Origin: Tolypocladium sp. Sup5 PDA-1
Taxonomy: Eukaryota; Ascomycota; Sordariomycetes; Hypocreales; Ophiocordycipitaceae
Direction of reading: 5' to 3'
Assembly (NCBI GenBank): GCA_000750105.3
Contig: JPHH03000083.1
Location: forward strand, 1-64,000
DNA: 64,000 nt
A program made the translations under genes and the position numbers. Position 1 is the first letter of the stretch, and every line of letters starts with the position of its first letter. Of the stretch, positions 8,906 to 20,455 are shown one piece after another. The notes beneath the pieces are model-generated. The model made no database searches. It saw nothing but the letters and a program-made list of their open reading frames with translations, and was not told where the DNA came from.

Positions 8906-11285
8906 TCATTCGCCGTGAACACCGGCGGCTAACTCCTTCTGCACTTGCCACGTAGCTGCCACATTTGGGTCCTTCTGGGCATCGCGAAGTATATCCTTCA
9001 TTCGTAGATATAACTGGTCGTCTTCCTTCTCCCATCTCCTGCCATTGGGAAACACCACCTTCCGCAATCTGTTAACCCAAGGTATCAACGGATGGTAGTA
9101 TGATGTGAAGTACTCCCTTGTAGTCTTGATGAAGTCTCGTTCATGGGATACCTGACCCTTCTTCAACTCTGCTAACTCTTCCGTATCCACATAGTTCCAT
9201 TTTTCAAATCGCTGAACAGGTTTGCTGTCGTCTGGGCCGTTGTAGTGAATGCATATCCAGAACAGCACCCAGAAAAACGACTCCAGATCATGCATGAAAG
9301 AGTGTTGATCGTCCAACAGAGCTCCTATAGCCATGAATGCCCTTGTACCAGTCTTTCCTTTGGCTCCTGAGGCACCTTCTCGTTGCTCTCGTATAGCAAG
9401 GTCCAGGTCGATCAAGAAAGCTCGCCAGGAAGGGTACTCGTCGTCCTCATTCACCATGAGATTGTTGATAGAGATGTCTCTTTGGAGAAATCCAGCCTTG
9501 TGCAAGGACTGGTGACCCTCAATACAGCTCTCCAGCGCAGCAAGCAGAGCGACTCTGGAGCTTGCCTTGTAGATCGGCTTTCCATATTCGCGAAGAATGA
9601 CACGCTGGTGTTCCCGGTTTGGCAGGGCTTCGACGCTCGCCTTTACTGGAGATGCTGAACAGGGTCGCTTGCTCAGCGGCAGAGCGGCGTCAGTTTCACT
9701 GGACGGTCGCTTCACGCCAGCGCTGCTGCTTCGCCCTTTGCGCGAAACACTGGACGCGCTCGCACTTGACGGCATCATCGGGCGTCCCGGTCGGTAATTC
9801 GTAGCTTTGGTGACGTCCAGTCCCTTTCGAACATTGTTTCGAACGTCGTCATCAGCACCGTGGACGCGAACGGTCTCATGGTGGTAGTATCGGGCAACGT
9901 TGATGACGCCTTTCTCAGTCGCTTCTTGGACAAGTAAACCCTCTTCGTCTCGGTCCGTGTACTGCCACGCGTCCTTGATAACGAGCGGCGTCTGCGGGTC
10001 CTCTTTGCGATGGGCTTTCCAACATGTTGTCGCCCGGCCGGCAATGCAAGGCGCACGCTTCATGGCCTTGTCAATGATGAGTCGCTCTGTCCGGCCGCCT
10101 CGGTTGATCTCGATATACCGCTCGCCGCCGGATGTGATAATGGTAGGGTCAAATCCAAGTCCGTCTTCGTTCATCCAGAGAAATCCGAGGATCGTGGTCA
10201 CAAACTGTAGCGCATCGTCCTCCTTGTTGATGCCGAATTGTTCGGAGGCGATCCCCCCGAGCCGGTCGAACTCCCAGACCCTCATGAGAGATCCGCAGAG
10301 AGTAAAGCCCAAGACGAAGCGACGGGTGTCTTGAGCAGCAAGAACCTCTCTCGCATACCTTGCGAGATCAATCCACGCTATCGAAGCTGTGTCGGCCTTC
10401 GGGTTGCTTTTTAGTTCGCCGGCAACGAGGATGTGTGACCAACGATATCTCGAATCCTCAGTGTCAGGGTTGTATGTGATGTCGCTATTGACGAAGCCGA
10501 TATCCATGCTGCGCTTGCCCGTGGAGCCCCCCAGTGGTGTCCTCGGCTGCGCCAACAGCTTTCGTCGAGCCGCCGGAGTCGAAATGCGGTCGCCTGCGAA
10601 TGCTTCCAGCTTCGGGATTAGGCCGCCAAACCAGGTCAGCACGTCGCTCTCTTTGGCGCCTGTCGGCCATCCGCTCCACCCTTCGCTGCCGAAGAGCGGA
10701 TTGTCGCCTTCGGCACACCTGCGAAAGACGGTAGCAGAGACCGCCTCGAGATCTGGCACGCCACTGAAGAACGTCGCGCAGAAATGGGGAAGGCCGACAT
10801 ATAGATGCTCGAGCTCCAACTTGAGGATCGGGTCCACATTCTGGCGGAATTCCGACGAATTCACGAAGCCGCTCGTGTTCTGACTCCACGGCGTTTGTTG
10901 GATCGACGAAGGTATCGGTCGCGGGGGCGGGGTGGATTCGGTGACAGCGCTGTATACCTGATTCCAGATGAGAGAATCATCGGGACTATCGGCGAGCGCT
11001 GCATGTAAGAGTGGTTTGATACGGTCGAGATCGAAGTCGTCGGACAGTGACAGGCGGCGAAACACAGCTCCCAATAAGGCCTGTTGAAACGACTCGTAAC
11101 AATATGGTGGCCGATCTGTCCGCTCCCATGTCCAACCAGGACGATGCTGCTCCTAGAACATGGTTGTGAGTCGAAATGTCTTCAAACTGCCTGGCACCGC
11201 AAGCGTGCCGCTGAAACGTGGGCAGTTCCACCTGATTCTATCAGCATACGCCGGTGCTGAGCCTAAGGCGCTTAGACAGCTCCAT
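8906..11285 (-). CDS. Fungal-type protein kinase, FunK1 family
   Basis: Proposed exon 1 is 11285-11250 and exon 2 is 11152-8906, joined by a 97-bp intron (GTATGC donor, CTCAC branch, TAG acceptor), giving 760 residues. The uninterrupted frame reads upstream to 11152 with protein-like sequence (WTWERTDRPPY) but has no ATG there, which is why I add the small first exon. The family (FunK1) has a long N-terminal region and a split kinase core. Here the catalytic loop reads QRDISINN, with Gln in place of the His of HRD, the Mg-binding motif reads DLD, and TGTRAFMA plus ESFFWVLFWI follow, all typical of the family. Activity is likely but the HRD change is worth noting. FunK1 genes often expand in accessory regions. 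Confidence 0.82.
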
Positions 11286-12161
11286 TGCCACGTTGAAACG
11301 TGATCAGGCTCCTACAGTCGTTGAGTATTTCAAAGGACTCCGGGCGCAATTTTGGGTGAGCTTTATCCCAAACCATCGACTCATAACTTCCCGCAATTTC
11401 GCTTATTACGTTGCGATAATCTCCACGATGTCTGGTGACTGCGACGTAATCGATTGGGGCAGCGATTGTGAGGAGACCTTTGGTGAGGTCGATTGCCACA
11501 AATCCAACGTTGCTATTTCTTTAGAGAGTCGACCGCTTGACCCAAGCAACAACACCGGCGAGAACGGCAATAGCCTAGATGGCACCATGGCGGCGACCTC
11601 TCTCTGTCATCCGCAGCGTTGTGGACAGCTTTCCGGAATCACAATGTAGCGCTCGTGAGGTGCTGTGGGACAAGACTGTTTTCGGCTCCCGTCTGTTGAT
11701 ATGCTGCAGAAGTGTGCTCCGGGATCTACGCAGTATGCATAGATATAGTAGTTCTTGATAAAGTCGCACATAATGGTTTCTTATGACTATGGCACTCTCC
11801 ACGAGTTAATGATGGTAATTTGTCCGTCATGAGCTTGTCCGTTACGTACCAGCAATCCGGTGAAACTCGATAGTATCAACACATACTTCGAAAGACAGTA
11901 CGACTCTGGTAGAGGTGGTCAATTAATGCCGATAGGGAGACGCACGTCTGAACTAGTGGCATGATACCAAGGCTCCAAGTATCATGCCACAACAGTGGGA
12001 CATAAAAATGAGGATAGTTCTTAGAAATATGCGGCTTAAGGGAGGAAAGGGAAAAGGTGTAGAGACTTTGGATCATGCAGCTTGTCACAATACAGAGATG
12101 CCTCGGCTGTCGTGTATTCGTCAAAGCATGTAATAAACCTTCAAGGTGTGATCATCAGGAG
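11286..12161. other. Intergenic, nothing recognised
   Basis: About 870 bases without a supported gene. AT content rises after 11650. Small frames at 11254-11649 and 11575-11802 lack domains. Confidence 0.4.
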
Positions 12162-12410
12162 ATTTTCGAAATGGTTCCACTCGCTCAATCAATAGGCAGC
12201 AGCTTAACCCGGTCTACTCACCAACGCCATGCCGAATACCCGTCCGAATATGACTTGAAGCTGTGGATATAAACTCAAAGCATCCGTCATAAATGATACA
12301 AAGTTGAGTAATTGTTTTAACTACCAAGGTCGGCGTGGCTGTGGTTATGCTATCCGTCAGCCTTCCTATTCGTATGCAAAACGCTAATCTTGCCGGTGCG
12401 ACTTCCGCCA
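12162..12410 (+). repeat. Dispersed repeat, inverted copy at 18.2 kb
   Basis: This roughly 250-base segment matches the reverse complement of 18221-18470 with mostly substitutions. It stops exactly where the hAT-like repeat begins at 12411, while the 18-kb copy continues with other sequence, so the hAT-like repeat was inserted into it. Confidence 0.75.
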
Positions 12411-13807
12411 GGGTAGCTGTTGCTAGCCTAGCTAGTGGTGACGGTTTAGATGGGGAACGCCATCCGGCGCGCTCGGGCCCCGATGGGATTGGCCAACTGG
12501 AAACGCAGGCGGATGAATTGCCTCGTCCGCTTCGCCGTCTCTGGGGAAGATGGGGGCAGGTTAGGGAAGCTCAGGAGGAAGAGGAAAAATGCCGAAAACC
12601 CTCACCCAGCTGCTGCATTCCTCCCAGCCCAGTAGGCCCGTGCTCCAACCAAAGACCCCCCTGCGACCACCGACAGATTGCGGGACCGGGACTGGATCTG
12701 CCCGATTGACAGGCGACGAGTGGATTGGGCCAGGACGAGGCATTGCTTGACCAAGTCCGACGCAGTTGCACCAACGGATTTGGAGGCCGTGCTTCATATC
12801 CCTGGAAGACTCGGACCTCCTGGTCGTAATTTCTTAACAATGCCATGTCACTCTGTGAGTCGTCGAAACCTGCTTACCCCGCCATGTTTGTCCGAATGTT
12901 TCCGTCGGGATGCATCCGAATGCCGATGATCAAGGAAACATGTACCGAATGGGATATTGCTCAGTCGTCACGCGTTGGTGAATGGCCAGAATAAGCGGTG
13001 CATATGCGGAGTAGGCACGTACTTCGTACTCGTATCGTGGGGAAATGTGGGGTGGGTTCGGGTTGGGGACTGGACGCACACAACCCGCTTCCCGTCCGTG
13101 GCTGTCGTTGAAAGTACTACATACTACACGACACTGTTTCACCACCATGGAGTACAGAAGACCTGACAGCCACCATCGTGAGAACAATTGGAAAGAATAT
13201 TGCCTTCTAGAGTTTTCTGGCCAGGCATGGACCTAACCCAAAAACAGCACAGCAAAAAAGGAGTGAGGCCGCAGCAAGCGACAACCCACTACGCTACTGG
13301 TCTGCCCAGCGATTAGAGTACCCACGCGTGGCTAGGATGGCGATTGATGTTCTACAGATCCTGGCGATGGCTGCCGAATGTGAGAGGACTTTTCCTCCGC
13401 AGGCAGCATGGTTCGCCGCCTTTCGTGGGGTTGCAAGGCTTCGAGTGCGGAGTGGCAACCTTTGGCGGATCGCCCCACACCACATCGACTTCAGGAACAA
13501 ACGCCTTCGCGATGGCGGCTTTGTTTCCGCGCTCGCAATTTATCAAAGGCCGGAGACATGCCGTATTCGTATCGTATGTCCCATTCACCTTTTATCAGGC
13601 CAGACGGGCTGTGAGATCCCGATGACTCTTCGCTGATAATCCTTGTTATGCTGAGGCTATTTCTGTCGGCAGGGCAAGTGCCTAACGTCGCACTTGGTAT
13701 TACTTGCTGCGGCAGCATGGCAACAAAATTGACCGATGCTCCGTCCGCGACTTTCCTTTAAAACTTACAAGAACCGATCCGGAAAAGCAATCAATGGATG
13801 CACTAGT
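12411..13807 (+). mobile_element. Decayed hAT element, copy A
   Basis: This segment is about 90 percent identical by eye to 51758-53380 (copy B). Near 13280-13400 it still encodes the hAT dimerisation region: the order WSAQRLEYPRVARMA, then LAMAAECERTF, matches the W-x-Q-x-E-YP ... MS-x-ECERxF signature. Nothing upstream reads as a transposase, so both copies are internally deleted derivatives. No terminal inverted repeat is obvious. The right end runs to the shared GATGCACTAG at 13798-13807. Confidence 0.75.
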
Positions 13808-13829
13808 GCATGTTGAAACGATTTCCGCG

Positions 13830-15343
13830 ATGCTTTCGATTACACCGTCAATGATCTCAAGCCATAGTGCCACTATGTCGAAGTTGTTCAACAGTTTCTC
13901 ATGGCTCGCTCTCTTGGTCTTGATCCTCGTTTTATACATTTCGTTATGTTCTCTCTTGCGTTTCCGTCGATTACGAAACATACGATCTCGATACAACTTC
14001 CCAAGTCGAGCTTCCTTCTCTCGGATGACTGGTGCAGATGCCCAAGCCATCATCGAGGATGCCTACACCTGTGAATTCCCTCTCTTCTTTGGACTCTCTT
14101 TGACATACGCGCTGTTTAAGGTACAGTCAATAAATCTTTTGTTCTATACCTGAGGTAACCGGGCTGTTTTTAGACATTTGCCATTGAAAAAATTGCAAAA
14201 CTACTAGCTGCTACAAATGGTCTTGGCAACCCCGGTGCAGCGCCCAAAAGGTAAAGCTGCAACAGCCATGTGGCTCTGGATCTACAGTTAAAATAGAAAT
14301 TCAAGCTAATCGGGTAATAGATTCGAGGACACTGGAATCATTTTCGCCTGGTGCGCATTCCGTATCGCACCGTCTACAGAGTAGAGTCCCATACTGATGC
14401 TATCCAGTTTTATGTTGTTTCCTCCGAGCTCGCCCTCGCTCCATGGGGCAGTAGCAAGAATGAACTATCTGCACGCTCCATATATCAAGTCCGGGAAAAT
14501 CCGCAGCCAGGATCTACTCTACGTTCTTTATACGTCAATGGTCGAGCCTATAAGATTTATACGTTTATATGAGTGGAGAGAACTTACCGAACTGGAGATT
14601 GCCGCACAAGGAACGCTCTGGAAGCACATTGGGAGCATGATGGATATTAAATACGCAGAACAACTCGGCAAAGACAAGTGGGAGGATGGCATTGAGTTCA
14701 TCGAAGATGTTGTGCAGTGGGCTCGTGAGTATGAGAATGATGGCATGCGGCCATCATGTGAGAGCCGACGCCTTGCACACGCCCAGCTGGACATGCTACT
14801 ATCCATATTCCCCAAGGCAATGCGACCCATCATGTACCCGATGGCGTTAGTTATCATGGGTGAGAGGATGCGGTATGCGTTCAGGTACGTTCCAAAGTGT
14901 TACATTTGAAAGATGTCTTCATCTCACGCGGATATAGCCTTCCAGAGCCAGGGATTGCAGTGTCGGCGCTCACTTATGCCCTCCTGTGGTTACGTTGGCT
15001 ACTTATGCGGTTTCTTATACCACCACGGCTCTTCCCTCGTCGCTATGTGTCTTATCCCAATCCGGAGACCGGTCGTATGCACAGTACTCACTATGTCAAA
15101 GAACCGTGGTATAATCGACCAACGATTTGGACCCGATGGGGGCCAATGGCTTGGATAACAAGGGTAGTTGGTGGAATGCTTCCTGGTGACGGTGGTCCAA
15201 AGATGAAGCCTGACGGTTTCATATTCGAGGATATCGGGCCGCGGGGAAAGATGGGAATGGGAACTGAGGAGGCGACGTGGATGCAAGAAGCAGTCAGAGA
15301 AACTGCGACTGCTACAGGTATATGCCCGTTCGCCTTGTCGTAA
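13830..15343 (+). CDS. MpaB-like ER-bound oxygenase (DUF2236 family)
   Basis: Five exons, 13830-14120, 14174-14250, 14321-14350 (30 nt), 14408-14884 and 14938-15343, join in frame to 426 residues. The family (mycophenolic-acid MpaB, rubber oxygenase-like) binds haem and cleaves unsaturated substrates at the ER membrane. Seen here: an N-terminal membrane segment (WLALLVLILVLYISL), the FPSRASFSRMT and EFPLFFGLSLTYALFK blocks, ARMNYLHAPYIKSGKI, EPIRFIRLYEWRELT, GERMRYAF, WGPMAWITR and a CPFA end, all in family order. The start is uncertain: an upstream in-frame ATG at 13794 lies inside the hAT repeat and ATG 13875 is also possible. Specific substrate unknown. There are no in-frame stops, so it may be active. 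Confidence 0.82.
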
Positions 15344-16634
15344 ATTGCATGGACCTGTTTTGAGTTTGACTTAATGGGGTAGCACGAACGTAAGTGACGG
15401 TGTGTTTTGGGATCTTTGTGGTTCTGCGATGTACCCACCGGCGCTTTACACACACACACACAATTTATTACGCCCGGTGGTGGAGCCTATCTGCGCCATA
15501 ACGGAAGAAAACTTTCGCTCAAGCCACGGCGTTGAGTAATCGACAACATGACGGGCGTACCAACGAGGCAACACTGATGCGAGGACGACGAGCAGCCTGG
15601 GAAGGCGTTCGACACTACCTGCTTTTCCGAAGAGCGCCGTGCCCGCACCGCGCCCGCGCCGCCGCCGTTGAGCCTGGCGGCCTCCTGGGCTGGTGAGGAC
15701 CTCGAGCGACCGCATTCCTTACGAACGATTGCCGACGGCGACCTAGTCTATGGCTGCGGCCTAACTAGACTACCCACCAAAAGTCTTGGAGGAGAGCTCA
15801 AGGGCGGCACTGTTCGTTCTCCTGGGAAGAACAATGCACCAATGTAATGAGACGGCTGGCTGCCCCTGACAAGGGGTCTAAAGCCATAAATATGGGATTA
15901 CTAGCCTCATTTCAAGCTTCTTTAAGGGTCCTCTCGTACATGCATAGGCGGATTGGATAGCTGCGGCGGCGGTTGAGCCTGGGGTTCGGCTTCGACCAAC
16001 CCTTGTCGGGGTCTTTTTGGGCCGTGCACGGACGAAAAATGCGTGATATCGGACAATCCGATGGGTCATTCGTACAGTAGGTTGGTCAAACTGTGTGTAG
16101 GATTGTATGCGGAGCTATGTATCTGCTACGTGACCCAAGCCTTGAGGATATCAACCCACCAGGCCTTACGGCCACGCCTGCCTAACAGAGCCTCATTCCT
16201 TAAATAGGCAACCAAGTCCTGCTTCCTGCCTGCACGTCTGTTGAAGACGTTGATGAACTAGATACTTTTGTTAGGGGTGAACGCCGCACTAAGGGACGCA
16301 ACCAAAGAGCTAGAGCAACGATAGGTTATAAAGTGAGAAGAGGGAGAGCCTGCCCAAGAGAAAAGGCAACTCTCATAAGATAAAATCCAGGGAACGAGGC
16401 AACAAAGGCCTATCAAAATTGGGAGGAAAATCTCACGGCTTGATTGCTAACATGACGAAGTCTGGGGCCATCTGATCTTACGGATCAAGACGTCCCTTAT
16501 ATGTCTATGTATAGTAATAAGCCGCTTGTCTTCCTCCGCCTTTTTATAGTTTTCTGTTTTTATCCCTATCCTAAGGTCTGTCCTTCCCACCTAACAAACT
16601 AGATACATCCCGCCTTTGTCCCTTCTAATATCTA
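15344..16634. other. Intergenic, transposon-like debris
   Basis: A (CA)n run lies at about 15447-15461. From 15870 to 16620 the sequence has the feel of decayed repeat DNA, with many stops in all frames, but I cannot name an element. Confidence 0.35.
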
Positions 16635-17288
16635 CTAGCCGATATAGTCACACTGGACGCCGCTGGCGCTGGCGCTGCAGTCCGTTACTGCCTGGCCGTT
16701 GACGTGGACGTTGTCAATCCTAGCTCCCTCGGGCGTAAACGTGCCACTGCTCCCCGTCGCGGTAGCATCCGTAAACTGGAATGAGCCAAAGTCAACAAAC
16801 GGAACAGCCGTGCCGCCACTCTTAAAGTCCTCGATAATCCACTCGGCATCCCTCTGACATAGGGGGTACGCAGTCTCGCCAGTGAAGGTATGTGTTTGGG
16901 ATTGCCCGTTGGTTAGGTTCTCGATAGTCGTTGTTCCCGAGGTAGTAGACGTAGCATGCACCGTAAAGCGCAGCTGGTCACCCGCAGCAACGTCGATGGG
17001 TGTAGCGTAATGAATTAAGTTATTCTTCCACCACTCGGTCCAGGTTTCGATAGTGCCGTCGCCGTTTAGGTTAATACCAGTCTGCAAAATTGCCGATCCG
17101 CACTCCTGCGAGCCGTCGATGCCGACCCAGATGCCAGCCGAGGCTTCGCTCGACTGGTCGCTGACCGTGGGGACCGTGATGGTGCCCTGGACAAAGTTCC
17201 AGCCGGTACCTGGCAGGACGGCACCGCCCCATGAGGCGCCGAGAACGCCGCCGAGGGCCGCAAGAGTGATGGCAAGAGACTGGCGCAT
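16635..17288 (-). CDS. Secreted glutamic peptidase, G1 (eqolisin) family
   Basis: A 217-residue frame from ATG 17288. Residues 1-17 are a signal peptide (MRQSLAITLAALGGVLG). The mature fold follows at once with WGGAVL. Family landmarks are present: WVGIDG (substrate pocket Trp and Asp), ILQTG with the catalytic Gln, LTNG...HTF, and AEWIIEDF with the catalytic Glu. G1 peptidases cleave proteins at acidic pH outside the cell. Most family precursors carry an inhibitory propeptide of several tens of residues between signal and catalytic domain; here it is absent. An in-frame ATG 25 codons upstream would spoil the signal peptide. A minus-strand TATATA motif lies at 17376-17386, about 90 bases upstream. 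Confidence 0.9.
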   Translation of the reverse strand: MRQSLAITLAALGGVLGASWGGAVLPGTGWNFVQGTITVPTVSDQSSEASAGIWVGIDGSQECGSAILQTGINLNGDGTIETWTEWWKNNLIHYATPIDVAAGDQLRFTVHATSTTSGTTTIENLTNGQSQTHTFTGETAYPLCQRDAEWIIEDFKSGGTAVPFVDFGSFQFTDATATGSSGTFTPEGARIDNVHVNGQAVTDCSASASGVQCDYIG

Positions 17289-18220
17289 GTTGATGGCTGT
17301 AAGACGGGTGTATAAGGCTGAGATGAGACTGAGATGAGATGGCTTGGAGTTCTTGATTATCACGAGGAACGCGAGGTCATATATACTTCAGTGAGTTGAG
17401 ACTCACTTACACGAATGACTCTAGAAACGACCATACCGAATACTGCAGGTGTTTATGAAACAATGGCAACGGTGGACCCACGGAGTCTCACGGCTATGTC
17501 GGCGTAGCTTGAGAAACATATTAGCCTTGGACTTCAAATTTAGGAAGCTTAATATAATCGAGTAGCTTCTGTTATCTTCGCTGTTCTGCTGTCTGCTCGC
17601 TATGCGCACTTAATGCAGAAGGTACTGAGAGCCTCCTGACGAGTCAAGACCAATACGGCAGCTACGGCAATGGATATGGGCAAGTGTCTTGAGTTGTGTT
17701 TGAACGAGAAGCTGTTGCTGGATTAGAGCCTGGCCCTGGTGGCGTGGGCATTCACACAGATGCACGTCGGCAGTGCTGATCTCCGACAGGGACACGCAGT
17801 CCTATCAAGGCAGTTGTTAAAGGATGTTGGGCTTGGAGGCAGCCCCGTCATACAAAGAAACAGCTAAAAGGCTTGCGGACTCGGCCAGTCAGGACCACAG
17901 TACCACCAAACTTCCCCGGCTAATAGAGCCGGACCATCACCATTCGCCAGTCCCGCGCCGCGTGTCGCATGCTGCATTACCGGAGTTGGATTAGGACAGT
18001 CTCCCAGTCATACCGATAGATGAAGAGCTGCCTGGAAATGGGGGTAATTGTTACTAATTTTAATGTATGCAAATTGCATGCATGGAACCTAGTGTTGAGA
18101 GTTGAGTACAGCCCGCGTAAGAGTCCCGTTCATGCCGTAATGTTTTAATTGCAGTAAGCGTTTGCACTTCTAACTTGGGATACAGGCTGAACTCTCGTCG
18201 CTCCGGCCTGCGATTGAACT
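17289..18220. other. Intergenic, nothing recognised
   Basis: Apart from the G1 peptidase promoter at its left end, this 930-base stretch has only short domain-less frames. Confidence 0.4.
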
Positions 18221-18470
18221 GGTGGCGGAACTAGCACCGGCAAGCGTACCGTTTTGCATACGAAATGGGAAGGCTGACGGATAGCATAACCGCAGCCACG
18301 CCGACCTTGGTAGTTAAATGAATTGATCAACTTTATATCATTTATGACGGATGCTTTGAGTTTATACCCACAACTTCAAGTCATGTTCAGACGGATATCT
18401 CGGCATGGCGTTAGTGAGCAGTCTGGGTTAGGCTGCTGCATATTGATTGAGCGAGTGGAACCTTTTCGAT
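18221..18470 (-). repeat. Dispersed repeat, inverted copy of 12162-12410
   Basis: Reverse-complement match to the segment left of hAT copy A. Here the hAT insertion is missing, so this copy gives the unoccupied sequence. It ends about 170 bases before the RING-H2 gene. Confidence 0.75.
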
Positions 18471-18643
18471 CTCGCCCTTTCAAGACACTGAAGAGCGAGT
18501 TGCACCGAGTTAATGCTTGAGCGATGAATGGCGCCGAGTTTCTCCGACCCGGAGCAGAAACCACTCTTTCCTTTACGGAATAGAGATAGTAGCTTTCCAC
18601 TTTAGTGTTAACTAGCACTGGTCGCTCCTTGGTGAGATTTGCC

Positions 18644-19537
18644 ATGCTCTGGATCGAAATGGGACGCCTATCCCCGAACCCGAACGACTACGTGCGAATT
18701 TGGCCCGACCTGACTATGAAAAACCCGACCATCGTCCCTGTCGTCTGGTCCTTTGTCCTGATTGTCATTGGGGCTTTACTACTCATCATCAGCGCGGTTT
18801 CGCTCACCATGCACTTTGTGCAGAGGCGCAACCGAAAGACGCTGAAACGCCGAGTCCGATGCGGCGAAGTCGATCTCGAGGCTATGGGCATCAAACGATT
18901 GACTGTGCCGCCGTCCCATGTCAAGGCATTCCCCATCTTTACATACAACGCGAAACCAGACCTGGTCACCGCTCCGCCAACACCAAGCTCCCCTGGAGGC
19001 AACCATTCCCCACACGCGAAGAAGCCGCCACGAAAGAATCGCCGATCAGAACAACGGAGCGCCTCGTCGGACACCATGTCTCCTGGCACCGCCCACAGCG
19101 TGCGGAGCCTACGGAGCAAGAGACGCAGCATCACGGGCACGGGCGGTTCGACAGCGACGAATTACCAGCCAAAGTGCCACATCTGCCTCACGAGCTTCGA
19201 ACACAAATCATCTATTATTCGGGAACTGCCGTGTGGCCACATTTTCCACCCGGCATGCATCGACGAGTTCCTCACGCAAAACAGCTCCCTCTGTCCCATG
19301 TGCAAGAGCTGTATGCTGCCGCGAGGATACAGCCCCAGGATCACCAATGGCATGGTCCGCCGAGAACGGGCAGTGCGGCGGTTGAGAGAACGGGTTGACG
19401 TGGAAGATTCCTCATTTGAATCTAAACGACTCTTTAACTCCCCTGGACACGCGACGACCACGTCCACATCCGACGTGGCCATGACACCATTACCACCCTC
19501 ACGGGGTGCCTCCAGCTCAGATACAGACGCGACATAA
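18644..19537 (+). CDS. Membrane RING-H2 E3 ubiquitin ligase candidate
   Basis: From ATG 18644 the frame encodes 297 residues with no intron. A single membrane helix lies near residues 35-58 (VVWSFVLIVIGALLLIISAVSL), followed by basic residues. A RING-H2 finger lies near residues 180-225: CHIC, then CGHIFH, C, and CPMC, with C3H2C3 spacing. Such proteins pass ubiquitin from an E2 to a target at a membrane. Homologues often carry a lumenal PA domain before the helix; here there are only about 30 residues, and a dispersed repeat lies just upstream, so the N-terminus may have been lost. The C-terminus is Ser/Thr-rich. Confidence 0.78.
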   Translation: MLWIEMGRLSPNPNDYVRIWPDLTMKNPTIVPVVWSFVLIVIGALLLIISAVSLTMHFVQRRNRKTLKRRVRCGEVDLEAMGIKRLTVPPSHVKAFPIFTYNAKPDLVTAPPTPSSPGGNHSPHAKKPPRKNRRSEQRSASSDTMSPGTAHSVRSLRSKRRSITGTGGSTATNYQPKCHICLTSFEHKSSIIRELPCGHIFHPACIDEFLTQNSSLCPMCKSCMLPRGYSPRITNGMVRRERAVRRLRERVDVEDSSFESKRLFNSPGHATTTSTSDVAMTPLPPSRGASSSDTDAT

Positions 19538-19559
19538 ACCGAAGGATCTAATGCCTCCA

Positions 19560-20150
19560 CGACCGCCCCCAAGAGCACCGTCGATTCCGCATGACGAGAC
19601 TCTCGGGCTACCGTCTCAGCCAAGATAGGAAGATTCCGAAAGTCCAGACCTCTGGCGCTGAGGCTGTTTGATCCAGGGCCAACGGCCCAGATCAGCTTCT
19701 CGCACTCGATCTGTAGTCTGACTGTCGACGCTGAGCATCCATCCTCCTGACGGCACTCGTTCAACTTGAGTAACTGTTGTTTCCAATTGGACGAGTTCGG
19801 CAAGATTGTAGTCACGCGCGAAGTTGTTCAGATACTTGTTAATCGTTTACCCTAGATATAGATCAGCAATCTTATATTCTCGAATCTGGTTTTTTTCACT
19901 TGTGAATGAACACCGAGGAAATCGTACGTACCAGAAAGAAACCCATCGCGGGTAATACCCTCCTTCGGCATGTCATAGAAGCTGTACTCAAAGAGAGGGT
20001 GGCTGACTTGGACATAGAGATCTGCGTAAAGCCTCTCCTTGCACCATACTCCACCGATTGATTTCTCATTGTCGATGATGAGGAGGCCAGTCTCAGGAGC
20101 GAGGTCGAGATAAGTCTCGGATCCGCTTTGATTCGTTCTCCTGCGCTTGG
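19560..20150 (-). pseudogene. Flavin monooxygenase remnant
   Basis: On the minus strand from about 20117 the frame reads TYLDLAPETG, LLIIDNEKSIGGVW, CKERLYADLY, HPLFEYSFYD, MPKEGITRDGFLSG, as in fungal FAD/NADPH-dependent monooxygenases after the first glycine-rich loop. A plausible intron follows (19857 region, acceptor CTAG). The next exon resumes with TINKYLNNFARDYNLAELV but only after a one-base loss, and the frame shifts again before CEKLIWAVGP. The N-terminal FAD loop and the C-terminal half are missing. It is a broken gene fragment lying between the RING-H2 gene and an APH remnant. Confidence 0.72.
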
Positions 20151-20455
20151 ATCAGGGCCCTGCGCGCAAGCCACCTCCTGCAGGCTTGTCTCTCGATACC
20201 ATTCTGCATGGTAGTCTGGTGATGCCATTATTCTCCAACTCGTCTTTCGATATGTACGATAAGTAAGACCCTTCAAGACTGCTGCTTCTTAGCCTTCTTG
20301 ACGCTCTTCCACTCAACGGACAAACTCCCAATAATAGTGAGGACCTACACGCCAAGTTCCCGATGTCAGAGTCACAGCAGCACCGCCGCCTTCCAAAGGG
20401 CCTCGGGAACGAAATCCGCTCTTCCATCTGAGACTTCCCTTCCCGCTTAGCAGTA

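Noticed and set aside
13328..13636. Open frames inside hAT copy A (and the equivalents at 52920-53197) as separate genes
   Set aside because: They are repeat-borne, occur in both copies in different frames and contain the hAT dimerisation relic.
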